Positions 9,050 to 17,684 of a stretch of DNA of 64,000 bases are shown piece after piece. The position numbers and the translations under genes were made by a program. Within the stretch, counting starts at the first letter, position 1. The number at the start of each line of letters is the position of its first letter. The notes beneath the pieces are model-generated. The model saw only the letters and a program-made list of their open reading frames with translations, did not search any database and was not told the origin of the DNA. The DNA is from Pyrinomonadaceae bacterium (GTDB lineage Bacteria; Acidobacteriota; Blastocatellia; Pyrinomonadales; Pyrinomonadaceae): the NCBI GenBank assembly GCA_021228405.1, contig JAJQRF010000012.1:62001-126000 (forward strand). Direction: 5' to 3'.

Positions 9050-10543
9050 ATGACAATCAGAGTTCGTTTTGCTCCAAGCCCGACGGGTTATTTACACATC
9101 GGTTCCGCGCGGACTGCGCTTTTCAATTATCTTTACGCCAAACACGTCGGCGGAAAATTTCTGCTTCGCATCGAAGACACGGACATCGCACGTTCGACCG
9201 ACGAATCGACGCGTTCGATTCTCGAAGGTTTGGAATGGCTCGGTTTCGCGCCCGATGAAGAGATCGTTTTTCAATCGAACAATGCCGACAAACATCGCGC
9301 CGCCGCTTTAAAATTATTGGAAGAAGGCAAAGCATATCGTGATTTTACGCCGAAGGAAGATCGCGGCGACAAAAACATCAAAGAAGCGATCGTTGAAAAA
9401 GCCCGCCAGAATCAAGGCGTAAAATCGATGCGCGACAATCCGTTTCGTGATTTGTCGAAAGAGGAAAGCGACCACCGCGCCGCGAACGGCGAACCTTTTG
9501 CAATTCGTTTGAAAGTTCCCGAGTTCGGAAAAACTTCCTTTGAAGACGGCGTTTACGGTTTGACCGAACGCGATTATGCGGAAATCGAAGATTTGGTTTT
9601 GCTTCGCTCGGACGGTCATCCGCTTTACAATCTCGCGGTCGTTTGCGACGACATCGAAATGGAGATCACCGACATTATTCGCGGGCAAGATCATTTGACG
9701 AACACGCACAAACAAATTCTCATTTATCAGGCGTTAGGCGCAACGCCGCCGCGTTTCGCGCATTTGCCGCTGATTCTCGCGCCGGGCGGGAAAAAGTTGT
9801 CGAAAAGAATTCACGGCGAGATCGTTTCGATGACGACTTACCGCGATCACGGTTTTTTAGCCGCCGCCTTTCGTAATTTTCTCGCACTTCTCGGCTGGTC
9901 GCCGAAAACCGAACAGGAAATTATGAATCTGGAAGAGCTCGTCAACGTATTTTCGCTCGAAGGAATTCATCGCAACAACGCGATTTTCAACTTCGACGCA
10001 AATAATCCGAAACGCTGGACGGACGATAAAGCCTTATGGATGAACGCCGAATATGTCCGCACGATGCCGATCGGCGAACTTTTGCCGTTCGTCAAAGCTG
10101 AATTAAAATCGGCGAAATTGTGGCGCGACGAATACGAAGACGACGACAAGGAATGGTTTGAAAAAACCGCCGACCTGATTCGTCAGAGATTTTTCACGCT
10201 CAAGGATTTTTCGTCGCAGGGACGTGCTTATTTTTCGGAAGATTTCGATTTCGACCAAGCCGCGATCGAAAAAAACCTGAAAAAATTTCCCGATCTGCAA
10301 ACTTGGCTTCCCGAACTTGCCGAAAAATTTGAACCGATGGAAAGTTTCACGCACGACGAGATCGAAACGGTCGTCAAACAATTTACGGAAGAAAAAGGCG
10401 CAAAGCTCGGCGTGATTATGAACGGTGCGCGCGCACTTTTGACGGGTTTAGCCGTCGGACCTTCGATGCTCGCAATTTTTGAAACGCTCGGCAAAGAAAA
10501 ATCCATTCTCAGATTGAAAAGCCAAGTCGCTTGGAATTTATAA
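9050..10543 (+). CDS. gltX: Glutamyl-tRNA synthetase
   Basis: A 497-residue class I aminoacyl-tRNA synthetase. The HIGH-type signature is in FAPSPTGYLHIGSARTALF, the glutamate-binding RIEDTD follows, and the KMSKS equivalent KKLSKRIHG lies at about residue 250. The C-terminal anticodon-binding all-helical domain follows. It charges tRNA-Glu (or tRNA-Glu/Gln if a GatCAB pathway is used). The start ATG follows directly on the AGTCAGT inverted repeat and there is no obvious Shine-Dalgarno. Confidence 0.98.
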   Translation: MTIRVRFAPSPTGYLHIGSARTALFNYLYAKHVGGKFLLRIEDTDIARSTDESTRSILEGLEWLGFAPDEEIVFQSNNADKHRAAALKLLEEGKAYRDFTPKEDRGDKNIKEAIVEKARQNQGVKSMRDNPFRDLSKEESDHRAANGEPFAIRLKVPEFGKTSFEDGVYGLTERDYAEIEDLVLLRSDGHPLYNLAVVCDDIEMEITDIIRGQDHLTNTHKQILIYQALGATPPRFAHLPLILAPGGKKLSKRIHGEIVSMTTYRDHGFLAAAFRNFLALLGWSPKTEQEIMNLEELVNVFSLEGIHRNNAIFNFDANNPKRWTDDKALWMNAEYVRTMPIGELLPFVKAELKSAKLWRDEYEDDDKEWFEKTADLIRQRFFTLKDFSSQGRAYFSEDFDFDQAAIEKNLKKFPDLQTWLPELAEKFEPMESFTHDEIETVVKQFTEEKGAKLGVIMNGARALLTGLAVGPSMLAIFETLGKEKSILRLKSQVAWNL

Positions 10544-10564
10544 TTTCAAGGAATCATTAAAATT

Positions 10565-11215
10565 ATGAAAGTTGCATTCTCTTTAATCATTGTTCTGCTC
10601 TGCTATTTCAACTTCAATGCTCAATCTAAAAATATTGATAAAGATGAGTATGAAAAAGCATTTAAATTTGCAGTTTCGGAAACTAATGCTGTCTATCCGC
10701 ATATTTTCGAGGTAAAAACCAATTTCGTTGAGGCAGGAAAAACTGTTCGCACAGTAACGGAAACAAATGAAAATGAGGCTCCGTTGCATCATCGAATCAA
10801 AGTAACAATTCTTGAAAATGGGAAAGAAACGAATAAATATCAAATAAACGTCGGGGCTGGAAATGTCTTTTGCAGTGATGACGGAAGAATTTGGAAACCA
10901 TCAAAATATGAATGTGATAGTCAGAGGATGATTTATGGTCCGAGAAATCCTGAAACCATTGAATATAGCGTAATTGAAAAAAAGTTAGCCGGAAAATCTG
11001 TCAAAATTTATCGTAAGTATTCAGTATTTGCTCCAACAAAAGAGGGCGAAAAAAGGACGTTTAGTGAAGAAATTTCAACAATAGATTCGCGCGGATTTTT
11101 TATAACGGTTGAAACTTCTCAAGGAACTCTTGATCCAAAAGCAGTAACACTAACCAGAAAGCAGACTTGGACTTTGAAAGCTAAAATTAAACCGATTGTT
11201 TCTCCAATAAAGTAA
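10565..11215 (+). CDS. Secreted protein of unknown function, AT-rich
   Basis: A 216-residue protein with a signal peptide (MKVAFSLIIVLLCYFNFNAQS). The mature part has alternating beta-rich sequence (RIKVTILENGKETNKYQINV, TWTLKAKIKPI) and two cysteines in GNVFCSDDGRIWKPSKYECD. I recognise no family. The DNA is visibly more AT-rich and uses more AAA/ATT codons than its neighbours gltX and the radical SAM gene, which could reflect transfer or relaxed constraint. It lies 21 bp after gltX. Confidence 0.75.
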   Translation: MKVAFSLIIVLLCYFNFNAQSKNIDKDEYEKAFKFAVSETNAVYPHIFEVKTNFVEAGKTVRTVTETNENEAPLHHRIKVTILENGKETNKYQINVGAGNVFCSDDGRIWKPSKYECDSQRMIYGPRNPETIEYSVIEKKLAGKSVKIYRKYSVFAPTKEGEKRTFSEEISTIDSRGFFITVETSQGTLDPKAVTLTRKQTWTLKAKIKPIVSPIK

Positions 11216-11234
11216 TCAATTACGATCTTTCCAG

Positions 11235-11280
11235 AAAAAAGACACAGCGAAATTTGATATAATTTTGCCGTGTCTTTTTT
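11235..11280 (+). terminator. Hairpin AAAAAAGACAC/GTGTCTTTTTT overlapping the next start codon
   Basis: An 11-bp perfect stem (11235-11245 with 11270-11280), a 24-nt loop and a terminal T-run. It resembles an intrinsic terminator for the gene ending at 11215, though the loop is large. The right arm begins exactly with the GTG start of the radical SAM gene. Confidence 0.5.
11258..11263 (+). promoter_or_regulatory. TATAAT -10 box 6 nt before the radical SAM start
   Basis: A perfect TATAAT lies in the loop of the hairpin at 11235-11280 and ends 6 nt before the GTG, predicting transcription from the start codon itself. No convincing -35 box is seen. Confidence 0.45.
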
Positions 11281-12169
11281 ATTAAAACCGATTCTCGCGC
11301 GTAATGCTTTATCTTCGACTTACGGCAAAAATATTGCGATTAATCCTTATCAAGGCTGTGTTTTTGCGTGTGAATTTTGTTCGGCGATCAAGATGAATTT
11401 CTTTACCGGACGCACGACGGAAAAATGGGACAAAACGGGTTGGGGCGAATGGATCGATTACAAAACCAATCTCGTCGAACTTCTCGAAAAAGAACGTGAA
11501 AAAGTTAAAAAATCGAAAATTTATTTCGGCAACGCGACCGATATTTATATGCCGATCGAGCGCAAATTGCGGCTCGTTCCGCCGATTTTGGAATTTTTTA
11601 TCGAAAATCCGCCGCTCGAATTGGAAGTGCAGACGCGCGGAACTTCGCGTGATGTGGCTCGTGACATTCCGCTTTTACGGCAACTGTCGAAAAAGACTTC
11701 CGTGCTTGTCAGTTATTCGATTCACACCGACCGCGACGACGTAAAACGAATTTTCGAGCCGAAAGCACCTAGTTTGAACGAAAGAGAAAAAGGTTTGCGG
11801 CTTTATCACGAAGCCGGAATCGAAACGCGGCTTTCGTGTATGCCGATCTTGCCTTTGAATCCTGAAAACTACGCGGAAAGATTTGCGCCGTTTATCACGA
11901 AAAGAGTTTGGATTGCCTCGATGAATCATAAACAATTGACGCAAAATTTATTCAGAAAACATTTTCCCGAATGGCTCGATGAACGTCACGTTGAAAAAGT
12001 GATGCGGCAAACCCGCGAAGCCTTTGAAAAACGCGGCGTAAAATGTCATTACAACTCAATCACGCCCGATGCCAAAAAAGAACGTTGGGAAAAACGTCGG
12101 ACAAAAATTCAAATTACGAAATCTGCTAAAAAACCGAAAGCGGATGATAATCAGCCGTCGCTTTTCTAA
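11270..12169 (+). CDS. Radical SAM protein, SPL/Rv2578c-like
   Basis: A 299-residue protein. The iron-sulfur motif is NPYQGCVFACEFCSAI at about residue 25, a CX3CX2C site binding the [4Fe-4S] cluster and S-adenosylmethionine, as in the spore photoproduct lyase/Rv2578c-like group (usual form NPYxGCxHGCxYCYA). The HG-YCY part is unusual here (FA-FCS). A TIM-barrel-type middle (VQTRGTSRDVARDIPLL, LVSYSIHTD) follows. No ATG precedes the motif, so the start is GTG at 11270. The Lys/Arg-rich C-terminus lacks a further domain. The substrate is unknown. Confidence 0.85.
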   Translation: MSFLLKPILARNALSSTYGKNIAINPYQGCVFACEFCSAIKMNFFTGRTTEKWDKTGWGEWIDYKTNLVELLEKEREKVKKSKIYFGNATDIYMPIERKLRLVPPILEFFIENPPLELEVQTRGTSRDVARDIPLLRQLSKKTSVLVSYSIHTDRDDVKRIFEPKAPSLNEREKGLRLYHEAGIETRLSCMPILPLNPENYAERFAPFITKRVWIASMNHKQLTQNLFRKHFPEWLDERHVEKVMRQTREAFEKRGVKCHYNSITPDAKKERWEKRRTKIQITKSAKKPKADDNQPSLF

Positions 12170-12231
12170 AAATCGTTTTATGAACGTATAATTCAAGCGC
12201 AAGTTTTCCGAATTCGGCTTGTTCTGAATAT

Positions 12232-14814
12232 ATGAAAAATATTTTTATAAAACTGCGTTTTTTTTTGATTTTTTCGATATTTTTACTTTCGGTTTCGGCA
12301 AATTTTGCCCAAACCGACAAACTCGCAATCGCCGAGCAAAGCTATGACAAAGCGGTATTTTTAGCAGATGAACATTCGGCGGCATCGCAGCGTTTGGCGT
12401 TGGAAAAATTTCAGTCTGCGCTGATATTGTTTCGTGAAATCGGCAACAAAACGGGCGAAGCAAAAACGCTTTTTCAGATCGGAACCATTCATTTTACGCT
12501 TGGCGAAAGCGGCGAGGCATCGAAAAATGCAGTCGAAGCGTTAAAGATCGCGCAAAAATCGGACGAGAAATTTTGGGAAGCAAAATCTTTTAATTTACTC
12601 GGTTTGATTTACGGAAATCTCGGAAATTACAAAAGTGCGCTCGAATTTTTTGAAAATTCTCTCGCGGTTTTCAAACAAATCGACGATTTCGATGAAGCTG
12701 TTCCCGTTATCAACAATATCGGCAAAGTTTATGAAAAAACGGGCGATTACGAAAAAGCTCTGGCTTTTTATCAAATTCCGCTCGAATATCTCGAATTCCA
12801 CGAAGACGAACTTTCGATCGCTCTGACGCGCGACAATATCGGCGGCGTTTATTTTCGCAAAGGCGAAAACCTAAAGGCTCTGGAAGAAGAAGAAAAAGCA
12901 CTTGCAATTTACCGCAAGTTCGGAAACATCGCACGCGAAGCCAATGCTCTCAATAATATCGGCGCAAATTATTTAAAACTCGGAAATTCACAAAAGGCAA
13001 TCGAATCGATCAATCAGGCTTTGCCGCTTTTGCGCGCAACCGGAAATAAACGAACCGAAGCCGTCGCATTATCAAACTTAATGGCGGCTTGGAAAATCTC
13101 AAACAGTCCCGAAACGGCGATTTTTTACGGTAAACAAACCGTCAATCTTTATCAGGAAATGCGCCGCAACGTGCAGTTTTTGGACAAAGAAACGCAGAAA
13201 TTTTATCTTGATTCAATTTCTGCAAATTATCGTTTTCTGGCTGATCTCTTAATTGAAAACGGCAAATTCGCACAAGCCGAACAGGTTTTGCGATTGCTCA
13301 AAGAAGAAGAATTTTTCGATTTCGTGAAGCGCGACGCGAAAGAAATAAAAACGCTGAATCAGCGCGTAATTCTGAATGACAAAGAAAACGAATTGCTCAA
13401 ACGATACACGGTTTTAGCGGATAAAATCGTGGAAATCGGCGAAGAATTTCAAAAACTCGAAAATAAAAAACGGATTCTTTCGCGCACGAACGAAACTCTT
13501 TCAGCCGAAGAACAGAAAAAATACGATGAATTTTCCGCGCAGATCACCGAGGCGAACACAGCTTTCAGACTTTTTCTCGACAAAGAATTAATCAGAGAGA
13601 TCGGTGCGGAAAAGACGAAAAAGATCGAGATCGACCGCGACCTGCAAAACAAACTGAAAAAATGGGGCGACGGAACGGTTGCCGTTTACACGGTCGTGAC
13701 GGAAAACCGCTGCCGCATTATTTTGACTACGCCGATCGTTCAAATCGACGGCAAAACCGAGATCAAAGCCGCCGTTTTGAATAAGAAAATCTTCGATTTC
13801 CGCAACGCTCTGCAAAATCCGACGCTCGATCCGCGACCGCTTGGAAAGGAAATTTACGACATTTTACTGAAGCCGATCGAAAAGGAATTGAACGCCGCCG
13901 GAGCGAAAACGCTCGTGTGGTCGTTGGACGGCAGTTTGCGCTACATTCCGCTTGCCGCGCTTTCGCCGGACGGTAAAAATTATCTCGTCGAAAAATATCA
14001 AAACGTCATCATCACCCCGAAAACACGCGACGATCTTTCCGACTCGAACGCCGAATGGAAGGCGTTGGGAATGGGCGTTTCCGAAGCGCAAACCGTCGTT
14101 TATCCCGACCTTCCCAATGAAAGGATCGATGTCAGCGCGTTGCCGTTTACGAAAAACGAACTAAACGCGATCATTCGTGACGAAACGAATCCGAACGAAA
14201 ACGGCGTTCTCGACGGACGCAAGTTTTTCGACAAGGATTTTACGCGCAAAAATTTTATCGATTCGCTCGCGCAGGAAACAGCGGACGGAAACCGGAAATT
14301 TACGGTCGTGCATCTCGCCAGTCATTTCCGACTGGGAAATAATTGGACGGATTCGTTTTTGCTTTTGGGAAACGGAAAATTTTTGACGCTTGAAGAATTG
14401 AGCAGCTCGCCCGAAATCGATTTCGGCGAAGTCGAGCTCGTCACGCTTTCCGCCTGTAACACCGCCTTCGGCACGGACGCGAACGGCAAAGAGATCGATT
14501 CGCTCGCGGAAGCGATTCAAACCAAAAGCGCAAAAGCGGTTCTCGCCACGCTCTGGGAAGTTTCGGACGAAAGCACCGCTTCACTAATGAGCAATTTTTA
14601 CAAATTACGCAAGGAAAATTTCCAAATAACCAAAGCCGAAGCAATGCAAAAAGCGCAAAAACTGCTGATCGAAGGCAACTCGAAATCGCCGAAACCCGCG
14701 CCCGTCATTTCCGCTGACAAAACAAATCCGCCGAAATTTACGACCGAAAAAGATTGCCCGTTCGCGCACCCGTTTTTCTGGTCGGGTTTCGTTTTGATCG
14801 GAAACTGGCGATGA
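12232..14814 (+). CDS. Secreted TPR-CHAT domain protein (caspase-like peptidase family)
   Basis: An 860-residue protein with a signal peptide (FFLIFSIFLLSVSANFAQ), pointing to the periplasm or outside. Six to eight tetratricopeptide repeats occupy about residues 60-290 (e.g. GLIYGNLGNYKSALEFFENS). A coiled-coil-like Glu/Lys-rich linker covers about 350-460, and a C-terminal CHAT domain begins at about 560. The caspase-type dyad is present: H698 in HLASHF and C742 in LSACNTAFG. CHAT proteases often act with TPR sensors and are used in bacterial defence and cell-death pathways; here no gasdermin or other substrate gene is adjacent. A TATAAT box lies at 12187-12192. Confidence 0.92.
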   Translation: MKNIFIKLRFFLIFSIFLLSVSANFAQTDKLAIAEQSYDKAVFLADEHSAASQRLALEKFQSALILFREIGNKTGEAKTLFQIGTIHFTLGESGEASKNAVEALKIAQKSDEKFWEAKSFNLLGLIYGNLGNYKSALEFFENSLAVFKQIDDFDEAVPVINNIGKVYEKTGDYEKALAFYQIPLEYLEFHEDELSIALTRDNIGGVYFRKGENLKALEEEEKALAIYRKFGNIAREANALNNIGANYLKLGNSQKAIESINQALPLLRATGNKRTEAVALSNLMAAWKISNSPETAIFYGKQTVNLYQEMRRNVQFLDKETQKFYLDSISANYRFLADLLIENGKFAQAEQVLRLLKEEEFFDFVKRDAKEIKTLNQRVILNDKENELLKRYTVLADKIVEIGEEFQKLENKKRILSRTNETLSAEEQKKYDEFSAQITEANTAFRLFLDKELIREIGAEKTKKIEIDRDLQNKLKKWGDGTVAVYTVVTENRCRIILTTPIVQIDGKTEIKAAVLNKKIFDFRNALQNPTLDPRPLGKEIYDILLKPIEKELNAAGAKTLVWSLDGSLRYIPLAALSPDGKNYLVEKYQNVIITPKTRDDLSDSNAEWKALGMGVSEAQTVVYPDLPNERIDVSALPFTKNELNAIIRDETNPNENGVLDGRKFFDKDFTRKNFIDSLAQETADGNRKFTVVHLASHFRLGNNWTDSFLLLGNGKFLTLEELSSSPEIDFGEVELVTLSACNTAFGTDANGKEIDSLAEAIQTKSAKAVLATLWEVSDESTASLMSNFYKLRKENFQITKAEAMQKAQKLLIEGNSKSPKPAPVISADKTNPPKFTTEKDCPFAHPFFWSGFVLIGNWR

Positions 14815-14826
14815 CTCGATTTATCT

Positions 14827-15264
14827 TTATTCGTTTGAAATCACGCGGCTTTTGACGGGTGACGAAAGCACGATCGAAGTCGTCGTGATGCCATAAGGGA
14901 CTAATTTATCGATCAGATTCTGCAAATGTTCGACGTTTGCGACGGCGACTTTCATAATAAAAGAATCGTTTCCCGTGCCGCGATGACATTCCAAAACTTC
15001 CTTTGAATTTTCGACGACTTCGATAATGCGCGAGTAATCAACGCCCGAAATGCTCATCCGAATAAAAGCCGTGATCGGTAAACCGACTTTTGCCGTATCG
15101 ATCTCCGCCGCGTAACCTTTGATGATTTTCGCGTCTTCCATTTTGCGGACGCGTTCGATCACCGCAGGGGTCGTCAAGCCGACGCGCCGACCGAGTTCGG
15201 CAAACGAAATTCGTGCATTTTCCTGCAATTCCTTTAAAATTTTCCAGTCAATCGAATCGATCAT
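14827..15264 (-). CDS. Lrp/AsnC family transcriptional regulator
   Basis: A 145-residue protein from the ATG at 15264 ([18 protein letters not shown]), where the family alignment begins; longer in-frame starts add non-homologous residues. The N-terminal winged helix ([21 protein letters not shown]) is followed by the RAM ligand-binding domain (residues about 65-140). It is transcribed away from phhA-hppD-hmgA, and Lrp/AsnC regulators commonly control adjacent amino-acid catabolic operons, so regulation of tyrosine degradation is likely but inferred. It converges with the CHAT gene 12 bp away. Confidence 0.93.
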   Translation of the reverse strand: MIDSIDWKILKELQENARISFAELGRRVGLTTPAVIERVRKMEDAKIIKGYAAEIDTAKVGLPITAFIRMSISGVDYSRIIEVVENSKEVLECHRGTGNDSFIMKVAVANVEHLQNLIDKLVPYGITTTSIVLSSPVKSRVISNE

Positions 15265-15555
15265 AATATTTTTGAACGCGGATTTGGCTGATTTCAGCGG
15301 ATAAATCATAAAATAAAAATCCGGGCAATCTGCCCGATTTGCTCGATCCGCGTTCAATTATTTGTGTCATTTTAATTTTGCTTTAGATCGTAAAGTAAAT
15401 ATACAAAACAAACTTAAAATCTAAAGTAATCTTACCATACAAACTAAAATCACCTATTCAAATAAATTATCGTTTCGATTAAGATACATAATAAGCGGAT
15501 AACTTATCTTTATTCCCGCAGATCGTATTTTTGACGCAAGGAGTTTTTACGAAAA
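15265..15555. promoter_or_regulatory. Divergent promoter region between lrp-like gene and phhA
   Basis: An AT-rich 291-bp intergenic stretch between divergent genes, the expected place for the regulator's operators. I see no clear dyad operator. A ribosome site AAGGAG lies at 15539-15544, 11 nt before the phhA start. Confidence 0.5.
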
Positions 15556-16458
15556 ATGCTGAATGAAACTGCCGCAACGCCGATCGGAGCCGACTTTAAA
15601 ATATCGAACTACGCCGTCACCGACGCAGACTTGCCGGGTTTTACGGATTTGAAGTTTGAACATATCAACGAACTTCATCTTGACCATCCCGGCGCAAACG
15701 ATGTCGCTTACCGCGAACGTCGCGATTACATCGCGAAATGTGCGAAAAGCTTCCGTGAAACGGGCAAGATAACGGACGTTGAATACACGCCGCGCGAGCA
15801 GAGAGTCTGGCGTTACGTGGCGGAAGAACTGGAAGAATTACAGCAAAAATACGCGAGTCCTTTCTATCTTCGCGCGAAAAAAGATTTAGGTATTACGACC
15901 GAAAAAATCCCGCAATTATCGGAAATGAATCGCCGTTTGAAGGAGTTGACGGGCTTCCGGCTTGCGCCGATCGAAGGGCTTGTCGAAACGCGCGGATTTT
16001 TGTCGTGGCTTTCGTATCGCGTGATGCTCTGCACGCAATACATCCGGCATCATTCGCACCCGGCATACACGCCCGAACCCGATATCGTTCACGAAGCGAT
16101 CGGACATATTCCGATGTTTACGAATCCGAATTTTGCCGACTTTTCCCAATTCATCGGACACGGCGCACGAATCGCTTCGGACAAACAACTCGAAGAATTA
16201 GGACGGCTTTACTGGTTTACGGTCGAGTTCGGAATGGTCGAACACGAAGGCGACATCAAGGCTTACGGCGCAGGACTTCTTTCATCTTTCGGCGAATTGG
16301 AACACGCGTTTTCCGATCAGGTCGACCGCCGCAAATTCGATCTCGAAGAAGTCATCAATCAGGATTACAGCTATTCCGATATGCAGAAGATTTTGTATGT
16401 CATTCCGAGTTATGCGGAATTGAAGGAACAGACGCGTAAGTATATTGAGAGTTTTTAG
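15556..16458 (+). CDS. phhA: Phenylalanine 4-monooxygenase (aromatic amino acid hydroxylase)
   Basis: A 300-residue pterin-dependent non-heme iron hydroxylase. The facial triad is visible: H179 and H184 in [12 protein letters not shown] and E224 in YWFTVEFG, followed by the family signature [16 protein letters not shown]. It converts phenylalanine to tyrosine using tetrahydrobiopterin and O2. Tryptophan or tyrosine hydroxylase activity is possible by sequence alone, but the adjacent hppD and hmgA make phenylalanine hydroxylation feeding tyrosine breakdown the best reading. It lies 35 bp upstream of hppD. Confidence 0.95.
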   Translation: MLNETAATPIGADFKISNYAVTDADLPGFTDLKFEHINELHLDHPGANDVAYRERRDYIAKCAKSFRETGKITDVEYTPREQRVWRYVAEELEELQQKYASPFYLRAKKDLGITTEKIPQLSEMNRRLKELTGFRLAPIEGLVETRGFLSWLSYRVMLCTQYIRHHSHPAYTPEPDIVHEAIGHIPMFTNPNFADFSQFIGHGARIASDKQLEELGRLYWFTVEFGMVEHEGDIKAYGAGLLSSFGELEHAFSDQVDRRKFDLEEVINQDYSYSDMQKILYVIPSYAELKEQTRKYIESF

Positions 16459-16493
16459 CTGACAGGAAGTTTAAGAGGTTTAGGGAAATAATT

Positions 16494-17606
16494 ATGACAG
16501 ACGAAAAAAATCCATTAGGTTTGAAAAAGATACATCACGTCGAGTTTTACGTCGGCAACGCGAAACAGGCGGAGTTTTATTATCGCAAGGCGTTCGGCTT
16601 TTCGCGCGTCGCTTATTCGGGACTCGAAACGGGCAACCGCGAAACGACGAGCTATGTGATGCGGCAGAATCGCGTCAATTTCGTTTTGACCACGCCGCTC
16701 ACGCCCGATCATCCTTCTGCCGAACACATCAAACAACACGGCGACGGCGTGCGCGACATCGCGTTTCTGGTCGAAGATGCGGACGCGGCATTTAACGAAG
16801 CGGTGAAACGCGGCGCGAAACCGTATATCGAACCGCACGATTGGCAGGATGAAAACGGCAACGTCCGCAAAGCCGCGATTCATACATACGGCGACACGAT
16901 CCATTCATTTATTTCGTATAACAACAACAACGGACACAATTATTCGGGACCTTTTCTGCCCGGTTTTACCTCACAAGAAGTCGAAGGCGAAGAAGTCGGC
17001 ATTCAACTGGTCGATCACATCGTCGGCAACGTCGAACTCGGCAAAATGAATTACTGGTGCGATTTTTACCGCGACGTGATGGGATTTTCGCGCTACATCA
17101 CTTTTGACGACAACGACATTTCGACCGAATATTCCGCGCTGATGTCGATCGTTATGTCGGACGGCGGACACAACATCAAATTCCCGATCAACGAACCGGC
17201 GGAAGGCAAAGGCGGCAAATCGCAGATTCAGGAATACATCGATTTTTACCGCTCGGCTGGCGCACAGCACGTCGCGCTTTTGTGCAAAGACGTGCGCGAA
17301 ACGGTTGCGAAATTACAGGCAAACGGAATCGAATTTCTGCGCGTTCCCGACACTTATTACGAAGAAATTCCCGAACGCGTCGGCGCGATCGACGAAGACA
17401 TCGAAGATTTGAAACGCCTCGGAATCTTGGTTGACCGCGACGACGAAGGTTATCTTTTACAGATTTTCACTAAACCCGTCGAAGATCGCCCGACCGTTTT
17501 CTACGAAATTCTCCAACGCAAAGGCTGTAAAGGTTTTGGCAAAGGAAATTTCAAAGCATTGTTCGTTTCGATCGAAGAAGAACAACGCCGACGCGGAAAT
17601 CTTTAA
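16494..17606 (+). CDS. hppD: 4-hydroxyphenylpyruvate dioxygenase
   Basis: A 370-residue enzyme with two vicinal-oxygen-chelate halves. Iron ligands are H175 (VDHIVGNV), H259 (QHVALLCKD) and E338 (VFYEILQRKG), with the C-terminal GFGKGNFKALF helix that closes the active site. It converts 4-hydroxyphenylpyruvate to homogentisate. An AGGG ribosome site precedes the ATG. It is the middle gene of phhA-hppD-hmgA. The tyrosine aminotransferase that supplies its substrate is not in the window. Confidence 0.97.
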   Translation: MTDEKNPLGLKKIHHVEFYVGNAKQAEFYYRKAFGFSRVAYSGLETGNRETTSYVMRQNRVNFVLTTPLTPDHPSAEHIKQHGDGVRDIAFLVEDADAAFNEAVKRGAKPYIEPHDWQDENGNVRKAAIHTYGDTIHSFISYNNNNGHNYSGPFLPGFTSQEVEGEEVGIQLVDHIVGNVELGKMNYWCDFYRDVMGFSRYITFDDNDISTEYSALMSIVMSDGGHNIKFPINEPAEGKGGKSQIQEYIDFYRSAGAQHVALLCKDVRETVAKLQANGIEFLRVPDTYYEEIPERVGAIDEDIEDLKRLGILVDRDDEGYLLQIFTKPVEDRPTVFYEILQRKGCKGFGKGNFKALFVSIEEEQRRRGNL

Positions 17607-17615
17607 TTGGTTAAA

Positions 17616-17680
17616 AATGCAAAGTTAAAAGTTAAAAACACTTACTTTGATTTTGCATTTTTAATTTTTAACTTTGCATT
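17616..17680. repeat. Word-type inverted repeat (GTTAAAA) between hppD and hmgA
   Basis: The left arm 17616-17638 (AATGCAAAGTTAAAAGTTAA...) and right arm 17654-17680 are near reverse complements. It fills the whole gap between two genes of one operon and ends 4 nt before the hmgA start, leaving no Shine-Dalgarno for hmgA. Confidence 0.75.
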
Positions 17681-17684
17681 AATT

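Noticed and set aside
15265-15357. N-terminal extension of the Lrp-type regulator
   Set aside because: The extra residues do not match the family, which starts at [10 protein letters not shown].
17607-17684. N-terminal extension of hmgA
   Set aside because: It would translate the intergenic inverted repeat; the family begins at MTPTTSEEI.
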